A stretch of 64,000 nucleotides of DNA from VRUE01 sp963712595 (lineage in GTDB: Bacteria; Actinomycetota; Thermoleophilia; Solirubrobacterales; 70-9), in NCBI GenBank assembly GCA_963712595.1, contig CAVQIM010000002.1, forward strand, positions 137,485 through 201,484. The letters are read 5' to 3'. The first letter of the stretch is position 1; every line of letters starts with the position of its first letter. Under the pieces are notes generated by a model. That model did no database searches. It was not told the DNA's origin and saw only the letters and a program-made list of their open reading frames with translations. Position numbers and translations under genes: made by a program. Below, in pieces: positions 9,298 through 17,186 of this stretch.

Positions 9298-10281
9298 ATG
9301 GCGAGTAGATGGCGACGCTGGGCACCCCCGCTTGTTGGCTGGTTCGTCAGCCCTGCCTTGGTCTGGGGTGCAATGACGGCCGTTGCCGCTGGCATCTGGG
9401 CCGCGCTTGCTGGACTACCGGCGGTCTTTGTCGCCATTGCTTTCCTGGTTGCGCTGGCAGCCGTGCTTGCAGTGGCCCATCTTGGAGCGTCGCTGTATGA
9501 GCGTCTGAGCAAGCGAGTGCCGCCGCCCGAGCTAAAGATCGAGGTATCCACTGTCCAGCGGGAACTGATTCGCCTCAGCAATCGCCGTGAGATCAACGGC
9601 GGCTCGATTTGGCCCATAGAACGCCCATACAAAGACATTCCGACCGAGCAGTGGATGACACACGGCTCGCGGCTGCGTCTAAAGGACTCCGATCGCGAGG
9701 CGATCTCAGGTGCCTATGTGCAAGCGCTGCGCTTCAACCACGAAATGCTCGCCGGGGAAACCATCATCGCGAGTTCTCCCCAACAGGAACCCGACCTCGA
9801 CGGGCTAAGGGATGCATTCGATCAGGCAGGAGCCGTATTCGGCCTGCCTCCCACGCCGCGTGTAGGCACGCCCCAGGGGAAAAACACTGGGCGCCAGTTC
9901 GCTCGGCGCAATGACCATACGGACCTCGCCAAGGAATGTCATCAGCTCGCAGGACAGGTCGAGCGCTGGGTCAAGAGCTTCAAGGGCCAAGAGAGCGCGA
10001 CGGCCGAGAAGATGGCACAGGAAATCATCGAGGCTGATCCAACGCTCGACCTTAGATCGGCACGCCGCAAGGCTTATAGCCTCAACGAGAAGAACTGGGA
10101 GCTTGAATACGCGCTCCGTTTTGGCACTGAAGCCAGGGATCTATTTCAGCGAGCTTGGGAGGCTGGAGAGATTGCATCAGAGCATGAGCAACTTGCGACG
10201 CGCCCCCTGGCGATCCAGTTCGATGAAGTGCCGAAGCTCTTTAACGAGATAGCGGAGAGCCTCTACGCGAACGCCGCCTGA
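9298..10281 (+). CDS. Unknown membrane-anchored protein
   Basis: A 327-residue protein with two adjacent N-terminal TM helices (about residues 10-33 and 37-60), then a long soluble part rich in charged residues. No catalytic motif or known domain was recognised. The soluble region is probably mostly helical (for example DHTDLAKECHQLAGQVERWV). The ATG is chosen because the hydrophobic N-terminus starts just after it; a further ATG four codons on is possible. Base composition is less GC-rich than in the surrounding core genes, which fits recent acquisition together with the adjacent IS element. Confidence 0.65.
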   Translation: MASRWRRWAPPLVGWFVSPALVWGAMTAVAAGIWAALAGLPAVFVAIAFLVALAAVLAVAHLGASLYERLSKRVPPPELKIEVSTVQRELIRLSNRREINGGSIWPIERPYKDIPTEQWMTHGSRLRLKDSDREAISGAYVQALRFNHEMLAGETIIASSPQQEPDLDGLRDAFDQAGAVFGLPPTPRVGTPQGKNTGRQFARRNDHTDLAKECHQLAGQVERWVKSFKGQESATAEKMAQEIIEADPTLDLRSARRKAYSLNEKNWELEYALRFGTEARDLFQRAWEAGEIASEHEQLATRPLAIQFDEVPKLFNEIAESLYANAA

Positions 10282-10320
10282 AGCTATCTAGTTGACACAG
10301 GGCGTCCGACGGCACGGATA

Positions 10321-10449
10321 CTATTTATCCGATGTCTTTCGGCTCTCTAGAGCGGTCTGCTTCGCAGCCTCCCGGACCTTTTTGGGGAACAATTTCTTCA
10401 TTGTCTCATCGTCCGTCAGCTCGCGAGCTTTCTTCTTGCGGCGGGGCAT
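10321..10449 (-). CDS. Small basic protein divergent from the IS1595 transposase
   Basis: A 42-residue, Lys/Arg-rich protein (starts MPRRKKKARELTDDE, followed by a KKLFPKK patch). A strong Shine-Dalgarno GGGAGG lies 9 nt before its ATG, inside the transposase reading frame. Its start codon overlaps the transposase ATG head to head in the shared tetranucleotide CATG. From memory, small proteins with a TDDE...LFPK pattern recur next to IS1595-type transposases, but I cannot verify this. It may be an accessory or regulatory protein of the insertion sequence. Confidence 0.6.
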   Translation of the reverse strand: MPRRKKKARELTDDETMKKLFPKKVREAAKQTALESRKTSDK

Positions 10450-11362
10450 GGCTATGAACCTCCCTGATCTGATCGAGCAGTTCCGCTCCGAGGACAAGTG
10501 TCGCGAATACCTCGAAGACCTGCGCTGGCCAAACGGCGTGAACTGCCCTCGCTGCGGGGACAAATCGGTCTCGAAAATCGAGAAGCGTAACCAGTGGGAG
10601 TGCAACGGGACTTCATGCCGCTACCAATTCTCGGTCACGGCGGGGACGGTCTTCCACGACTCCCATCTGCCCCTGTGGAAGTGGTTCCTCGCGATCTATC
10701 TGATCGGAGAGTCGAAGAAGGGGATCAGCGCCAAGCAGCTTCAACGCACCCTCGGCGTCAGCTACAAGACCGCCTGGTATCTCGGGCACCGCATCCGCTC
10801 GGCGATGGAGGAGGACTCACCGGTTCCCCTGCGCGGCATCGTAGAGATTGACGAGACGTGGATCGGCGGGCACAAGCGGGCCCGCAAGGGCGAGTCCAAC
10901 CGCTCCAACAAGTCAATGGTCCTCGGCGCTATTCAGCGAGACGGTGCGCTGCGATTGGAGGTCCGGGAAGGGCCGGGCCGAGAGTCCAAAGTCTCCTACC
11001 GAGGCTTCGTTGACGACGCCGTCCACGACAAGGCCAAGTACATCTTCACGGACTCCGACTCAAGCTGGGGCGAAATGACCGACTGGGACACGAAGCACCG
11101 CAAAGTCGACCACAGCAAGGAAGAGTGGGTCCGAGGCATCGTCCATACGAACACGATCGAGGGCGTCTGGAGCCTGCTCAAGCGCTCCGTGATCGGCACC
11201 TACCACCAGCTATCCGCGAAGCACCTCCCGGCCTACCTGGATGAGATGGCCTTCCGCTTCAACAATCGCGACAACGCGTTCCTGTTCCGCGACACTCTGC
11301 TGCGGATGATCGAGGGTGAGACGCTGCCTTACGCAGAGTTGATCTCAGACGAGGCCGCCTAG
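10448..11362 (+). CDS. IS1595-family (ISXO2-like) transposase
   Basis: About 304 residues. The N-terminal zinc ribbon has CPRCGDK and a second C..C pair (CNGTSCRYQF). An HTH-like segment (KGISAKQLQRTLGVSYKTAW) follows, then the ISXO2-type DDE domain with EIDETWIGGHK, FTDSDSSWG and HTNTIEGVWSLLKR. This matches the IS1595 family that moves by cut-and-paste or copy-in. Two ATGs six bases apart are possible starts; the first overlaps the divergent small gene's ATG. Neither has a good Shine-Dalgarno sequence, which suggests weak or leaderless translation. The frame is intact, so the enzyme may be active. Confidence 0.92.
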   Translation: MAMNLPDLIEQFRSEDKCREYLEDLRWPNGVNCPRCGDKSVSKIEKRNQWECNGTSCRYQFSVTAGTVFHDSHLPLWKWFLAIYLIGESKKGISAKQLQRTLGVSYKTAWYLGHRIRSAMEEDSPVPLRGIVEIDETWIGGHKRARKGESNRSNKSMVLGAIQRDGALRLEVREGPGRESKVSYRGFVDDAVHDKAKYIFTDSDSSWGEMTDWDTKHRKVDHSKEEWVRGIVHTNTIEGVWSLLKRSVIGTYHQLSAKHLPAYLDEMAFRFNNRDNAFLFRDTLLRMIEGETLPYAELISDEAA

Positions 11363-11385
11363 CCGTTCTGGGGGCTTTTCCTATT

Positions 11386-11811
11386 TCACGTCGGTTCGGC
11401 CGCTTCGGTGGCGGGGACGCTCGGGGCACGCTCGTTTAGCCTTTCTATTTCGCAGGCGACTGACTCGTTTCGGTCAGCGCCATCTCCGCGAAGACGATGA
11501 TCTAGCCAGCCGCAGAAGGCAGCCAGGAAATAGCCAATAAAGATCGCCGCGGCGTGCGCCCAGATCACTGGCTGCTTGATGTGCTGCCCTTGGACTCCGA
11601 GCATTGCCAATAGCGACATGGTGGCGGCTATCCCTAGGCCAAGCCATGTGAATGCCCATGCGCTTGCGGCCTCGATTGGATTTTTGAGCTCTCGCACTCG
11701 CTCGGCGAAGCGCTCGATCTCAGCCCTGCGCACCGGTACTGCCTCGTCGTGCTCTGCCGCAATTGGAGCCAGGCGCGATGCGGGGAGATAGTTCGCCTCG
11801 GCGTCGGGCAT
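11386..11811 (-). CDS. Small membrane protein, two TM helices
   Basis: A 141-residue protein with hydrophobic helices at about residues 50-71 and 80-103, flanked by acidic or charged N- and C-terminal tails. No family was recognised. Its ATG overlaps the stop of the upstream zinc-ribbon gene as TAATG, so the two are translationally coupled. The pair sits just beyond the transposase in the accessory stretch. Confidence 0.65.
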   Translation of the reverse strand: MPDAEANYLPASRLAPIAAEHDEAVPVRRAEIERFAERVRELKNPIEAASAWAFTWLGLGIAATMSLLAMLGVQGQHIKQPVIWAHAAAIFIGYFLAAFCGWLDHRLRGDGADRNESVACEIERLNERAPSVPATEAAEPT

Positions 11812-12206
11812 TACTCAGGCGCCGGAAAATGGAGCTGTTCGTCGTGCGAGCGAGGAGCATCCATTGGGGCATTCCCCGGAACGACCTGCATCGTGTTCCC
11901 GCAATACCCACAGGTGATGCTGAAACTGAAGTACCCGGTGGGCTGGACTGCTGGGCTGACCTCTGACAGCGTCCACTCGATGTTTTGGCATACCGGGCAA
12001 GGGAAGCGCTCGCCCCAACGTTCAACAAGCCAATTTCGAGCGGCAACGAATTGTGCGTCGGTTTCGGCGCGCTGGGCAACCGACTCGAACCCCCCAGCGT
12101 CGTCGCCGTATTCTGCTTCAAGCTCCGCTTGGATGCTGGCGATATAGCCCCGAAAGTTCCCGACGAATGCTGATGGGGAGTTCTGCGAAGTGGGCTGATC
12201 GGGCAT
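11811..12206 (-). CDS. Zinc-ribbon protein of unknown function
   Basis: A 131-residue protein. Two CxxC knuckles, CPVC and CGYC, lie about 32 residues apart near positions 70-105 and probably bind one zinc ion. The N-terminal half looks helical. No enzyme motif is seen. Its stop overlaps the start of the following two-TM membrane protein (TAATG), so the products may act together. Confidence 0.65.
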   Translation of the reverse strand: MPDQPTSQNSPSAFVGNFRGYIASIQAELEAEYGDDAGGFESVAQRAETDAQFVAARNWLVERWGERFPCPVCQNIEWTLSEVSPAVQPTGYFSFSITCGYCGNTMQVVPGNAPMDAPRSHDEQLHFPAPE

Positions 12207-12262
12207 TTGCGCAGCCTATCGGCGCAGGTTTGATTTAGGTATCTCAGGGTGTCTCCTTCGTC

Positions 12263-12523
12263 TTAGGCGCTGTCCTGCCTGAATCGGCCGTACCGCATGT
12301 CTCCCGGTTCCCATGCAAGTCCCTCGAAAAGGATCCCCGGATCGACTTCAAGTGCCCCGGCTAGCTTCGCGATCGTGTCCGCCCTGGCGACCCGTTCGCC
12401 GCGCTCGAGCTGGCCGACCGCTGTCCGGTGCAGCGAGGCGCGAACAGCCGTTGCTTCCTGAGATAGACCGACGCGCCTGCGGCATCGCGCGAGGTTCCGC
12501 CCGAACTGCTCCGCGACGGTCAT
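12263..12523 (-). CDS. XRE-family helix-turn-helix transcriptional regulator
   Basis: An 86-residue DNA-binding protein that is almost entirely one Cro/C1-type HTH domain: FGRNLARCRRRVGLSQEATA, then HRTAVGQLERGERVARADT and LAGALEVDPGILFEGL. The ATG is chosen because it overlaps the stop of the upstream wHTH gene (ATGA) and begins just before the domain. The target is unknown. A candidate operator precedes the nearby ndh gene, but no direct link can be read from the sequence. Confidence 0.85.
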   Translation of the reverse strand: MTVAEQFGRNLARCRRRVGLSQEATAVRASLHRTAVGQLERGERVARADTIAKLAGALEVDPGILFEGLAWEPGDMRYGRFRQDSA

Positions 12524-12792
12524 AGGCCGAGACGATCGAAGTGGATTGCGGCCAGTGTCGGCCGCACCGAGATCCCACCACACTCCAGGAGGCCGACGCC
12601 GACGAGATCGCGGACAGCGTCCTCTACGGCGTCGCCACAGTCGATCTCCGCGGCCAGGTGGGGGATTGCCAGGGACTTCGGGAGGGCGTCCAACGCGAGC
12701 GCCATGACGGCTCGCTGAACGCTGGCATCTTTGCTTTCAGGGAGCGGGGGATCGCAGCCATGGGCTGAGCGCGGAATAGCCTTGCCTTGCAT
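12520..12792 (-). CDS. Winged-helix-like small protein paired with the XRE regulator
   Basis: A 90-residue protein whose central part (residues ~25-80) reads as a small winged helix: two helices, then DAVEDAVRDLVGVGLLECGG and a beta-wing-like end. It overlaps the XRE gene by 4 nt (ATGA), so the two are made together. I recall such wHTH/XRE pairs in Solirubrobacterales genomes, but the function is unknown and this was not searched. Confidence 0.65.
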   Translation of the reverse strand: MQGKAIPRSAHGCDPPLPESKDASVQRAVMALALDALPKSLAIPHLAAEIDCGDAVEDAVRDLVGVGLLECGGISVRPTLAAIHFDRLGL

Positions 12793-12928
12793 CGAGAGGT
12801 ACCGCCTTTCGGTGCCGGGCCGGGGGCCGTTTGCGCGGTGCCCCGGCCGCTTTCGATTTACGGCAAGGAACGTAGGTCGCTAAAGCGGCGGATTCTCACC
12901 CTGTATGAAGGTGACATTCGTGGCATCC

Positions 12929-12959
12929 AGCACTTTGTGACAACTTGTCACAAAGTGCT
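12929..12959. promoter_or_regulatory. Perfect 31-bp palindromic operator in the ndh promoter
   Basis: Two 15-bp arms (AGCACTTTGTGACAA and its reverse complement) meet at a single central C with no mismatch. The core TTGTGA-7-TCACAA resembles Rex or CRP/FNR-type sites, but the 7-nt spacing fits neither exactly. It overlaps a plausible promoter: -35 TTGTGA at 12935, an 18-nt spacer, -10 TAGTTT at 12959. The ndh ATG begins 6 nt after the -10 box, so transcription would start at or next to the ATG. Bound protein would block the polymerase. Confidence 0.75.
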
Positions 12960-12970
12960 AGTTTCAAGTC

Positions 12971-14290
12971 ATGGCTTGGAACGTCGTCATTGCCGGAGGT
13001 GGATTCGGTGGAGCGATGGCGGCGCGGGAGCTGGAGCGGATCATGCCGCGGCAGTCGACGCGGCTGGTCCTGGTCAACGACGCCAACTTCCTCCTCTACA
13101 CGCCGTTCCTGCCGGAGGCCGCGGCCGGGACGCTAGAGCCGCGGCACGTCGTCACCCCGCTGCGGGAGATCCTCAAGCGCACCTACCTGCGGTTGGGCTC
13201 GATCGTCGGCCACGACCCGGTGGCGAAGACTGTCGAGTTGCGCACGCGTGAGGGCGACAGCGAGCAGCTGCCCTACGACCAGCTGCTGCTGGCCCTCGGC
13301 TCGGTCTCGAGGGTGCTGCCGGTGCCGGGGCTCTCCGAGCACGCGATCGGCTTCAAGAGCCTCGCCGACGCGATCTGGCTGCGCAATCACGTGATCGAGA
13401 CGCTGGAGGCGGCCAACGCCAGCGAAGATCCGGCACGGCGCGACGAGCTGCTCACCTACGTCTTCGTCGGCGGCGGCTACGCCGGCCTCGAGGCGCTGGC
13501 CGAGCTGCAGGACTTCGCCGCCGACGCGATCGAGAGCTATCCGCGGGCGCGCCTGCACGGGATGCGCTGGATCCTGGTCGAGGCAAGCGACCGCGTGCTG
13601 CCCGAGATCGACGCGGAGCTGGCGGAGTATGCCCTGCGCGAGCTGCGCGGTCGCGGCATCGACGTCCGCCTCGGCACGACGCTGGAGGAGGTGCGCGCCG
13701 ACAGCGCCCGCATCGCCACCGGCGAGACGCTGCCTACCCGGACCGTGGTCTGGACCGCCGGCGTCGCCCCGCACCCGAGCCTGCGCCAGCTCTCGCTGCC
13801 GCTCGACGAGCGCGGGCGGGTGCCGGTCGACGAGAACCTGCGGGTGAAGGGCCTGGACGCGGTTTGGGCGATCGGCGACTGCGCGGCGGCCCCAGATCCG
13901 CGCGGCGGGCTCTGTCCGCCTACCGCCCAGCACGCGGTGCGCCAGGGCCCGGTCGCGGCGCGGAACATCGCTGCCGAGCTCGGGATCGGCGCGGCACGTC
14001 CCTTCGAGTACCGCGGCAACGCCTCCTTCGTCAACCTCGGCCGCTACAAGGCGGTGGGTCGGATCGGCGGGCGCACCTTCCGCGGCTTTCCCGCCTGGTG
14101 GCTTGCCCGCACCTACCACATGAGCCAGATCCCGGGGGTCGCTCGCAAGGTGCGGGCGGTGATCGACTGGACCGCCAGCCTCCCCTTCCGCCGCGATATC
14201 TCCGAGGTCGGCTCGATCGGACACCCAGAGCGCCTGCTCTACGACTCCACGCACACGTCTGGCGGCGGCGGACGCGGCGCGGAACCGTAG
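12971..14290 (+). CDS. ndh: Type II NADH dehydrogenase (NDH-2)
   Basis: A 439-residue membrane-associated flavoprotein that passes electrons from NADH to quinone without pumping protons. It has the FAD motif VVIAGGGFGGAMAARELE at the N-terminus, the NADH-binding motif YVFVGGGYAGLEALAEL near residue 160, then VWAIGDCAAAPDP and PPTAQHAVRQGPVAARNI. The C-terminal ~60 residues, with aromatic and basic residues (WWLARTYHMSQIPG), fit an amphipathic membrane anchor. The ATG directly follows the promoter, so the mRNA may be leaderless. With the menaquinone genes in this window, its acceptor is most likely menaquinone. Confidence 0.93.
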   Translation: MAWNVVIAGGGFGGAMAARELERIMPRQSTRLVLVNDANFLLYTPFLPEAAAGTLEPRHVVTPLREILKRTYLRLGSIVGHDPVAKTVELRTREGDSEQLPYDQLLLALGSVSRVLPVPGLSEHAIGFKSLADAIWLRNHVIETLEAANASEDPARRDELLTYVFVGGGYAGLEALAELQDFAADAIESYPRARLHGMRWILVEASDRVLPEIDAELAEYALRELRGRGIDVRLGTTLEEVRADSARIATGETLPTRTVVWTAGVAPHPSLRQLSLPLDERGRVPVDENLRVKGLDAVWAIGDCAAAPDPRGGLCPPTAQHAVRQGPVAARNIAAELGIGAARPFEYRGNASFVNLGRYKAVGRIGGRTFRGFPAWWLARTYHMSQIPGVARKVRAVIDWTASLPFRRDISEVGSIGHPERLLYDSTHTSGGGGRGAEP

Positions 14291-14324
14291 AACAGGCGCA
14301 GCTGCTGGAGGCGACAATAGGAAC

Positions 14325-14609
14325 GTGGGATTCGAGTACCTCGTCATCGCCTTCTTCTTCGGGCTAGCCACCGGCATCATCGGCCGCGGCAAGGGCAGCT
14401 CGTTCTGGCTCTGGCTGCTGATCGGCACCGTCCTGCCCGGGCTCGGCCTGGTCGCGGTGATCCTCTACCGCTCAGAGAAGATCGAACCCGAACGGCAGTG
14501 CCCGAATTGCCACAAGGCGCTCAAGCTCTACGTCCAGGTCTGCCCCCGCTGCGGAACCGACCTCTACTTGCCCGATCCCGCCGAAGTCCGTCATCCGGGG
14601 GTTGGATAG
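14325..14609 (+). CDS. Small membrane protein with C-terminal zinc ribbon
   Basis: A 94-residue protein. Two hydrophobic helices (about residues 4-20 and 27-47) are followed by CPNCHK and CPRCGTD, a four-Cys zinc ribbon. The layout resembles short actinobacterial zinc-ribbon membrane proteins of unknown role. The GTG start precedes the first helix without a leader. It lies 34 nt after ndh in the same direction and may be cotranscribed with it. Confidence 0.75.
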   Translation: MGFEYLVIAFFFGLATGIIGRGKGSSFWLWLLIGTVLPGLGLVAVILYRSEKIEPERQCPNCHKALKLYVQVCPRCGTDLYLPDPAEVRHPGVG

Positions 14610-14618
14610 TGGTCGTGC

Positions 14619-16226
14619 GTGGGTAATGGTCAGGTCATCGGAGGAGGTTTCGCACGCCGCGTCATCTGGCTGTCCGTTCTCATCCTGCTCTCGGCGCTGA
14701 GCGCCTCGGACGCGGGCGCGGCGACGCTTGAGCCGATCGGCGTCTTCAAAGGCCCGATCTTCGTCAGCTCCGATCCCGGCCATCCCGACCGTCTCCTCGT
14801 GGTCGAGCGCGAAGGCACGGTGGTGGAAGCCAGCCCGACGGGGACGCGGCTCTTCGCCGACCTCCGCCCGCTGGTCAGCTGCTGCGACAGCGAGCGCGGC
14901 CTGCTCTCGATTGCGCCGGCTCCAGACTTCGGCGCCACGGGGCGCTTCTACGCGGCCTACACGGGTAAGCCGGCGGCGGGAGGGCAGGAAGGCGACATCC
15001 ACGTCGACTCGTTCCGGCCGGATCCGCCAAGGGAAGGTCAGGTCATCCGCGAGCCGATGCTCAGCATCGGCCACGCGCAGGAAGACAACCACAACGGCGG
15101 TCAGCTCCAGCTCGGCCCCGACGGCCATCTCTATATCTCCACCGGCGACGGGGGAGGGGGCGGCGATCCGTTCGAAAACGGCCAGGACACCGAAGCGCTG
15201 CTGGGCAAGATCCTGCGCATCGACCCCCGGCCGGGACAGGAACCTCCTTACGTCATCCCGGCAGGAAATCCGTTCGCGGCGACGCCCGGTCGCGACGAGA
15301 TCTGGGCCTTCGGGTTGCGCAACCCGTGGCGCTTCTCCTTCGATCGGGCCAGCGGCGACATGGTCATCGCCGACGTCGGCCAGGGAAAACGCGAGGAGAT
15401 CGACTACACCGCGAGCCCGGGCGCAGGCGTCGTCTCCGGCGGTGGGGCGAACTACGGCTGGAATTGCCGCGAGGGAACTATCGCCTACCCCGAACCGGCG
15501 GTTGCCTGTGCCTCGGCCAGCGGCTTCGCCGAGCCGGCATTCGACTACCCGCACAAAGATCCAGAAGACGGCAGCGCCCACGGCTGCTCGATCATCGGTG
15601 GCTACGTCGTGCGCGACGCCAGCCTCGGAGACCTCTATGGGCGCTACGTCTACAGCGACTTCTGCACGGGCGATGTGCGCTCGCTACGGCTACCTACGAT
15701 GGCGGGTGGAGCGGCCACGGATGATCGCTCGGAGGGGCTCGAGGTGTCGGAACCCACCTCCTTTGGCGAGGATGCCTGCGGGCGCATCTACGTCGTTTCA
15801 GCCAGCGGGCCGGTGTACCGACTTGTCGGCGCTTCTGCGGCGAGCTGCTCACAGGGGGAAGCGCCGGCAGCAGCACCGCAGGCGGCGGACGCCAAAGCCC
15901 AGCCCGGAGGCAAGGCCAAGCCCAAGCGAGATCGCAAGCCCAAGCGGCAGCACCAGCGGCTGAGACTGTCCGCGCTGCCGCTCGCTGGCCGTTCGGCCTC
16001 GATGTTCAAGTTCGTGGCTCGGCTCTCACCATGCGGTGACGAGCCCGGGCGCAAGGTCCATCTCAAGCGGAGCGGGCACGGCATACGGGCGAGGGTCCTC
16101 AACCGGCGCTGCGTGGCCCGTTTCCACCTCCACGTTTGGCGCCGCGCCAGCTTTCGGGCAGTTCTGCCTCTCGGCCCTCGAGGCACCCGGCTTCGCTCGC
16201 CGCGCCTCGTGATCGAACCCAGCTGA
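14619..16226 (+). CDS. Secreted glucose/sorbosone dehydrogenase-like (PQQ beta-propeller) protein
   Basis: A 535-residue protein. A signal peptide (VIWLSVLILLSALSASDAGAA) is followed by a six-bladed propeller of the soluble aldose sugar dehydrogenase type. Typical motifs are DRLLVVEREG, ERGLLSIAPAPDF, HNGGQLQLGPDGHLYISTGD, RDEIWAFGLRNPWRFSFD and ANYGWNCREG. The family oxidises aldoses with PQQ outside the membrane. The PQQ and calcium residues cannot all be assigned by eye. A basic linker of Lys/Arg/Pro and a ~90-residue beta-like C-terminal domain follow. The GTG start is the most upstream option; other GTG codons are near. Confidence 0.85.
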   Translation: MGNGQVIGGGFARRVIWLSVLILLSALSASDAGAATLEPIGVFKGPIFVSSDPGHPDRLLVVEREGTVVEASPTGTRLFADLRPLVSCCDSERGLLSIAPAPDFGATGRFYAAYTGKPAAGGQEGDIHVDSFRPDPPREGQVIREPMLSIGHAQEDNHNGGQLQLGPDGHLYISTGDGGGGGDPFENGQDTEALLGKILRIDPRPGQEPPYVIPAGNPFAATPGRDEIWAFGLRNPWRFSFDRASGDMVIADVGQGKREEIDYTASPGAGVVSGGGANYGWNCREGTIAYPEPAVACASASGFAEPAFDYPHKDPEDGSAHGCSIIGGYVVRDASLGDLYGRYVYSDFCTGDVRSLRLPTMAGGAATDDRSEGLEVSEPTSFGEDACGRIYVVSASGPVYRLVGASAASCSQGEAPAAAPQAADAKAQPGGKAKPKRDRKPKRQHQRLRLSALPLAGRSASMFKFVARLSPCGDEPGRKVHLKRSGHGIRARVLNRRCVARFHLHVWRRASFRAVLPLGPRGTRLRSPRLVIEPS

Positions 16227-16387
16227 ACTTCACAGCGCGGCCGGGGCTCCTCTCGCACCTTGCGGCGCCAGCTCCACCGACGCGAGGAAAATTGCGCAGG
16301 AATACTTGACCGTTATGCGCCGCCGCATGAGATGCTCGCGGGGCCAGCCAGCCGGCTGGCTTTGATCACAACGCGAAAGGGAAGCAA

Positions 16388-17086
16388 ATGAAACGCGTCA
16401 AGGTAGGACGAAGGATGCTCCGCTCGATCCCACTGATCGCACTTGCCCTGCTTGCTGTCGGCATCGCAATCGCTCAAGCGGCGTTACCGGGCGACAGCAC
16501 TGCTGGGGAATTCAAGGTCTTAGGCAAATCGGTCAACTTAGCGGTCACCTTCAGAGGAGAACAGGATGGCGATTTCACCATCTTCTTAATTAAAAATGCT
16601 GGCATCGAAATCGTGTGCACTGCGGGTATCACAGAAGAAGGAAAACTCCTCTCGAGCACCGAAGGTTTAGTCAAATTTTTATACGGTGCTTGTGATGTTT
16701 ACGAACACAACGGCGCAGGCAAAGTTCCTTGCGAAATTATTCCCAATAGACAATTCGGGCTTAAAACGAAATTCTTACCAATTTTACACAACGGGAAATT
16801 ATTCATTTTATTCGAGCCGGACGGTAGCGAAGCATTCGGACACGTTACGTTCAAAAACAATGGTCTATGTCCACTGGAACTTTTATATTCGATCAAAGGC
16901 TCGTTCTCCGCAGAAGTGGAAGGCGGAGAAAAAGTCTTTCGGTTATTGGAATTGAACGAAACCATCCAAAAATTAACCGGCGACGTGGCGAAATTCGGAG
17001 CATATGAAATGTTCTTTAAATTTCCCAGTGGCTGGGTATTTGAATTGACTGGTTTGCACCAGGATTGCCAATGGGGAATCGTGTGA
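16388..17086 (+). CDS. Secreted protein of unknown function with AT-rich body
   Basis: A 232-residue protein. A basic N-terminus and hydrophobic core (IPLIALALLAVGIAIAQAA) form a signal peptide at about residues 13-35. The mature part looks beta-rich, with four or five Cys (CTAGI, YGACD, VPCEI, GLCPLE, DCQWG). No family was recognised. The first ~38 codons are GC-rich like the genome. From about base 16500 the sequence switches abruptly to AT-rich DNA using TTA, TTT, AAA and ATT codons that neighbours avoid. A Shine-Dalgarno AAAGGG lies before the ATG. The gene looks like a foreign body joined to a native signal sequence. Confidence 0.75.
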   Translation: MKRVKVGRRMLRSIPLIALALLAVGIAIAQAALPGDSTAGEFKVLGKSVNLAVTFRGEQDGDFTIFLIKNAGIEIVCTAGITEEGKLLSSTEGLVKFLYGACDVYEHNGAGKVPCEIIPNRQFGLKTKFLPILHNGKLFILFEPDGSEAFGHVTFKNNGLCPLELLYSIKGSFSAEVEGGEKVFRLLELNETIQKLTGDVAKFGAYEMFFKFPSGWVFELTGLHQDCQWGIV

Positions 17087-17112
17087 ACCCAGGGACGCTC
17101 TAGCGGTTCGCT

Positions 17113-17146
17113 CAGCGATCCGGGGGCCAGCGCTCCCGGATCGCTG
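17113..17146. terminator. Perfect 12-bp stem-loop between convergent genes
   Basis: CAGCGATCCGGG pairs with CCCGGATCGCTG around a 10-nt loop. It sits between the AT-rich secreted protein gene and the convergent GT2 gene. No clear T-run follows on either side. It is probably a bidirectional GC-rich terminator. Confidence 0.65.
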
Positions 17147-17186
17147 GCACGGTCTTGATTGCCCAGGCCTGCGAGAGAGACCGCGA

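Larger units (their letters stand above)
10321..11362. mobile_element. IS1595-family insertion sequence, ends not resolved
   Basis: The coordinates cover only the transposase gene and its divergent small partner. No convincing terminal inverted repeat or target duplication was found in the ~40-70 bp on either side, so the true ends are unknown. It could be a degraded or domesticated copy with an intact transposase. Confidence 0.6.

Noticed and set aside
9141..9638. A 165-codon minus-strand frame opposite the 9298 membrane gene.
   Set aside because: It is antisense to a frame with a clear two-helix N-terminus and has no recognisable domain. It looks like a shadow frame.
10292..10324. TTGACA with TACTAT as a promoter for the transposase.
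   Set aside because: The spacer is 21 nt, too long for a standard promoter.
10282..11400. Terminal inverted repeats and target duplications for the IS1595 element.
   Set aside because: Sequences on both sides (AGTTGACACAGGG on the left, CTGGGGGCTTTTCC on the right) do not match each other, so no ends could be set.
12080..12100. A tRNA T-arm-like string (CGACTCGAACCCC).
   Set aside because: It is inside the zinc-ribbon coding region with no matching acceptor stem or anticodon arm. No tRNA or rRNA gene was found in the window.
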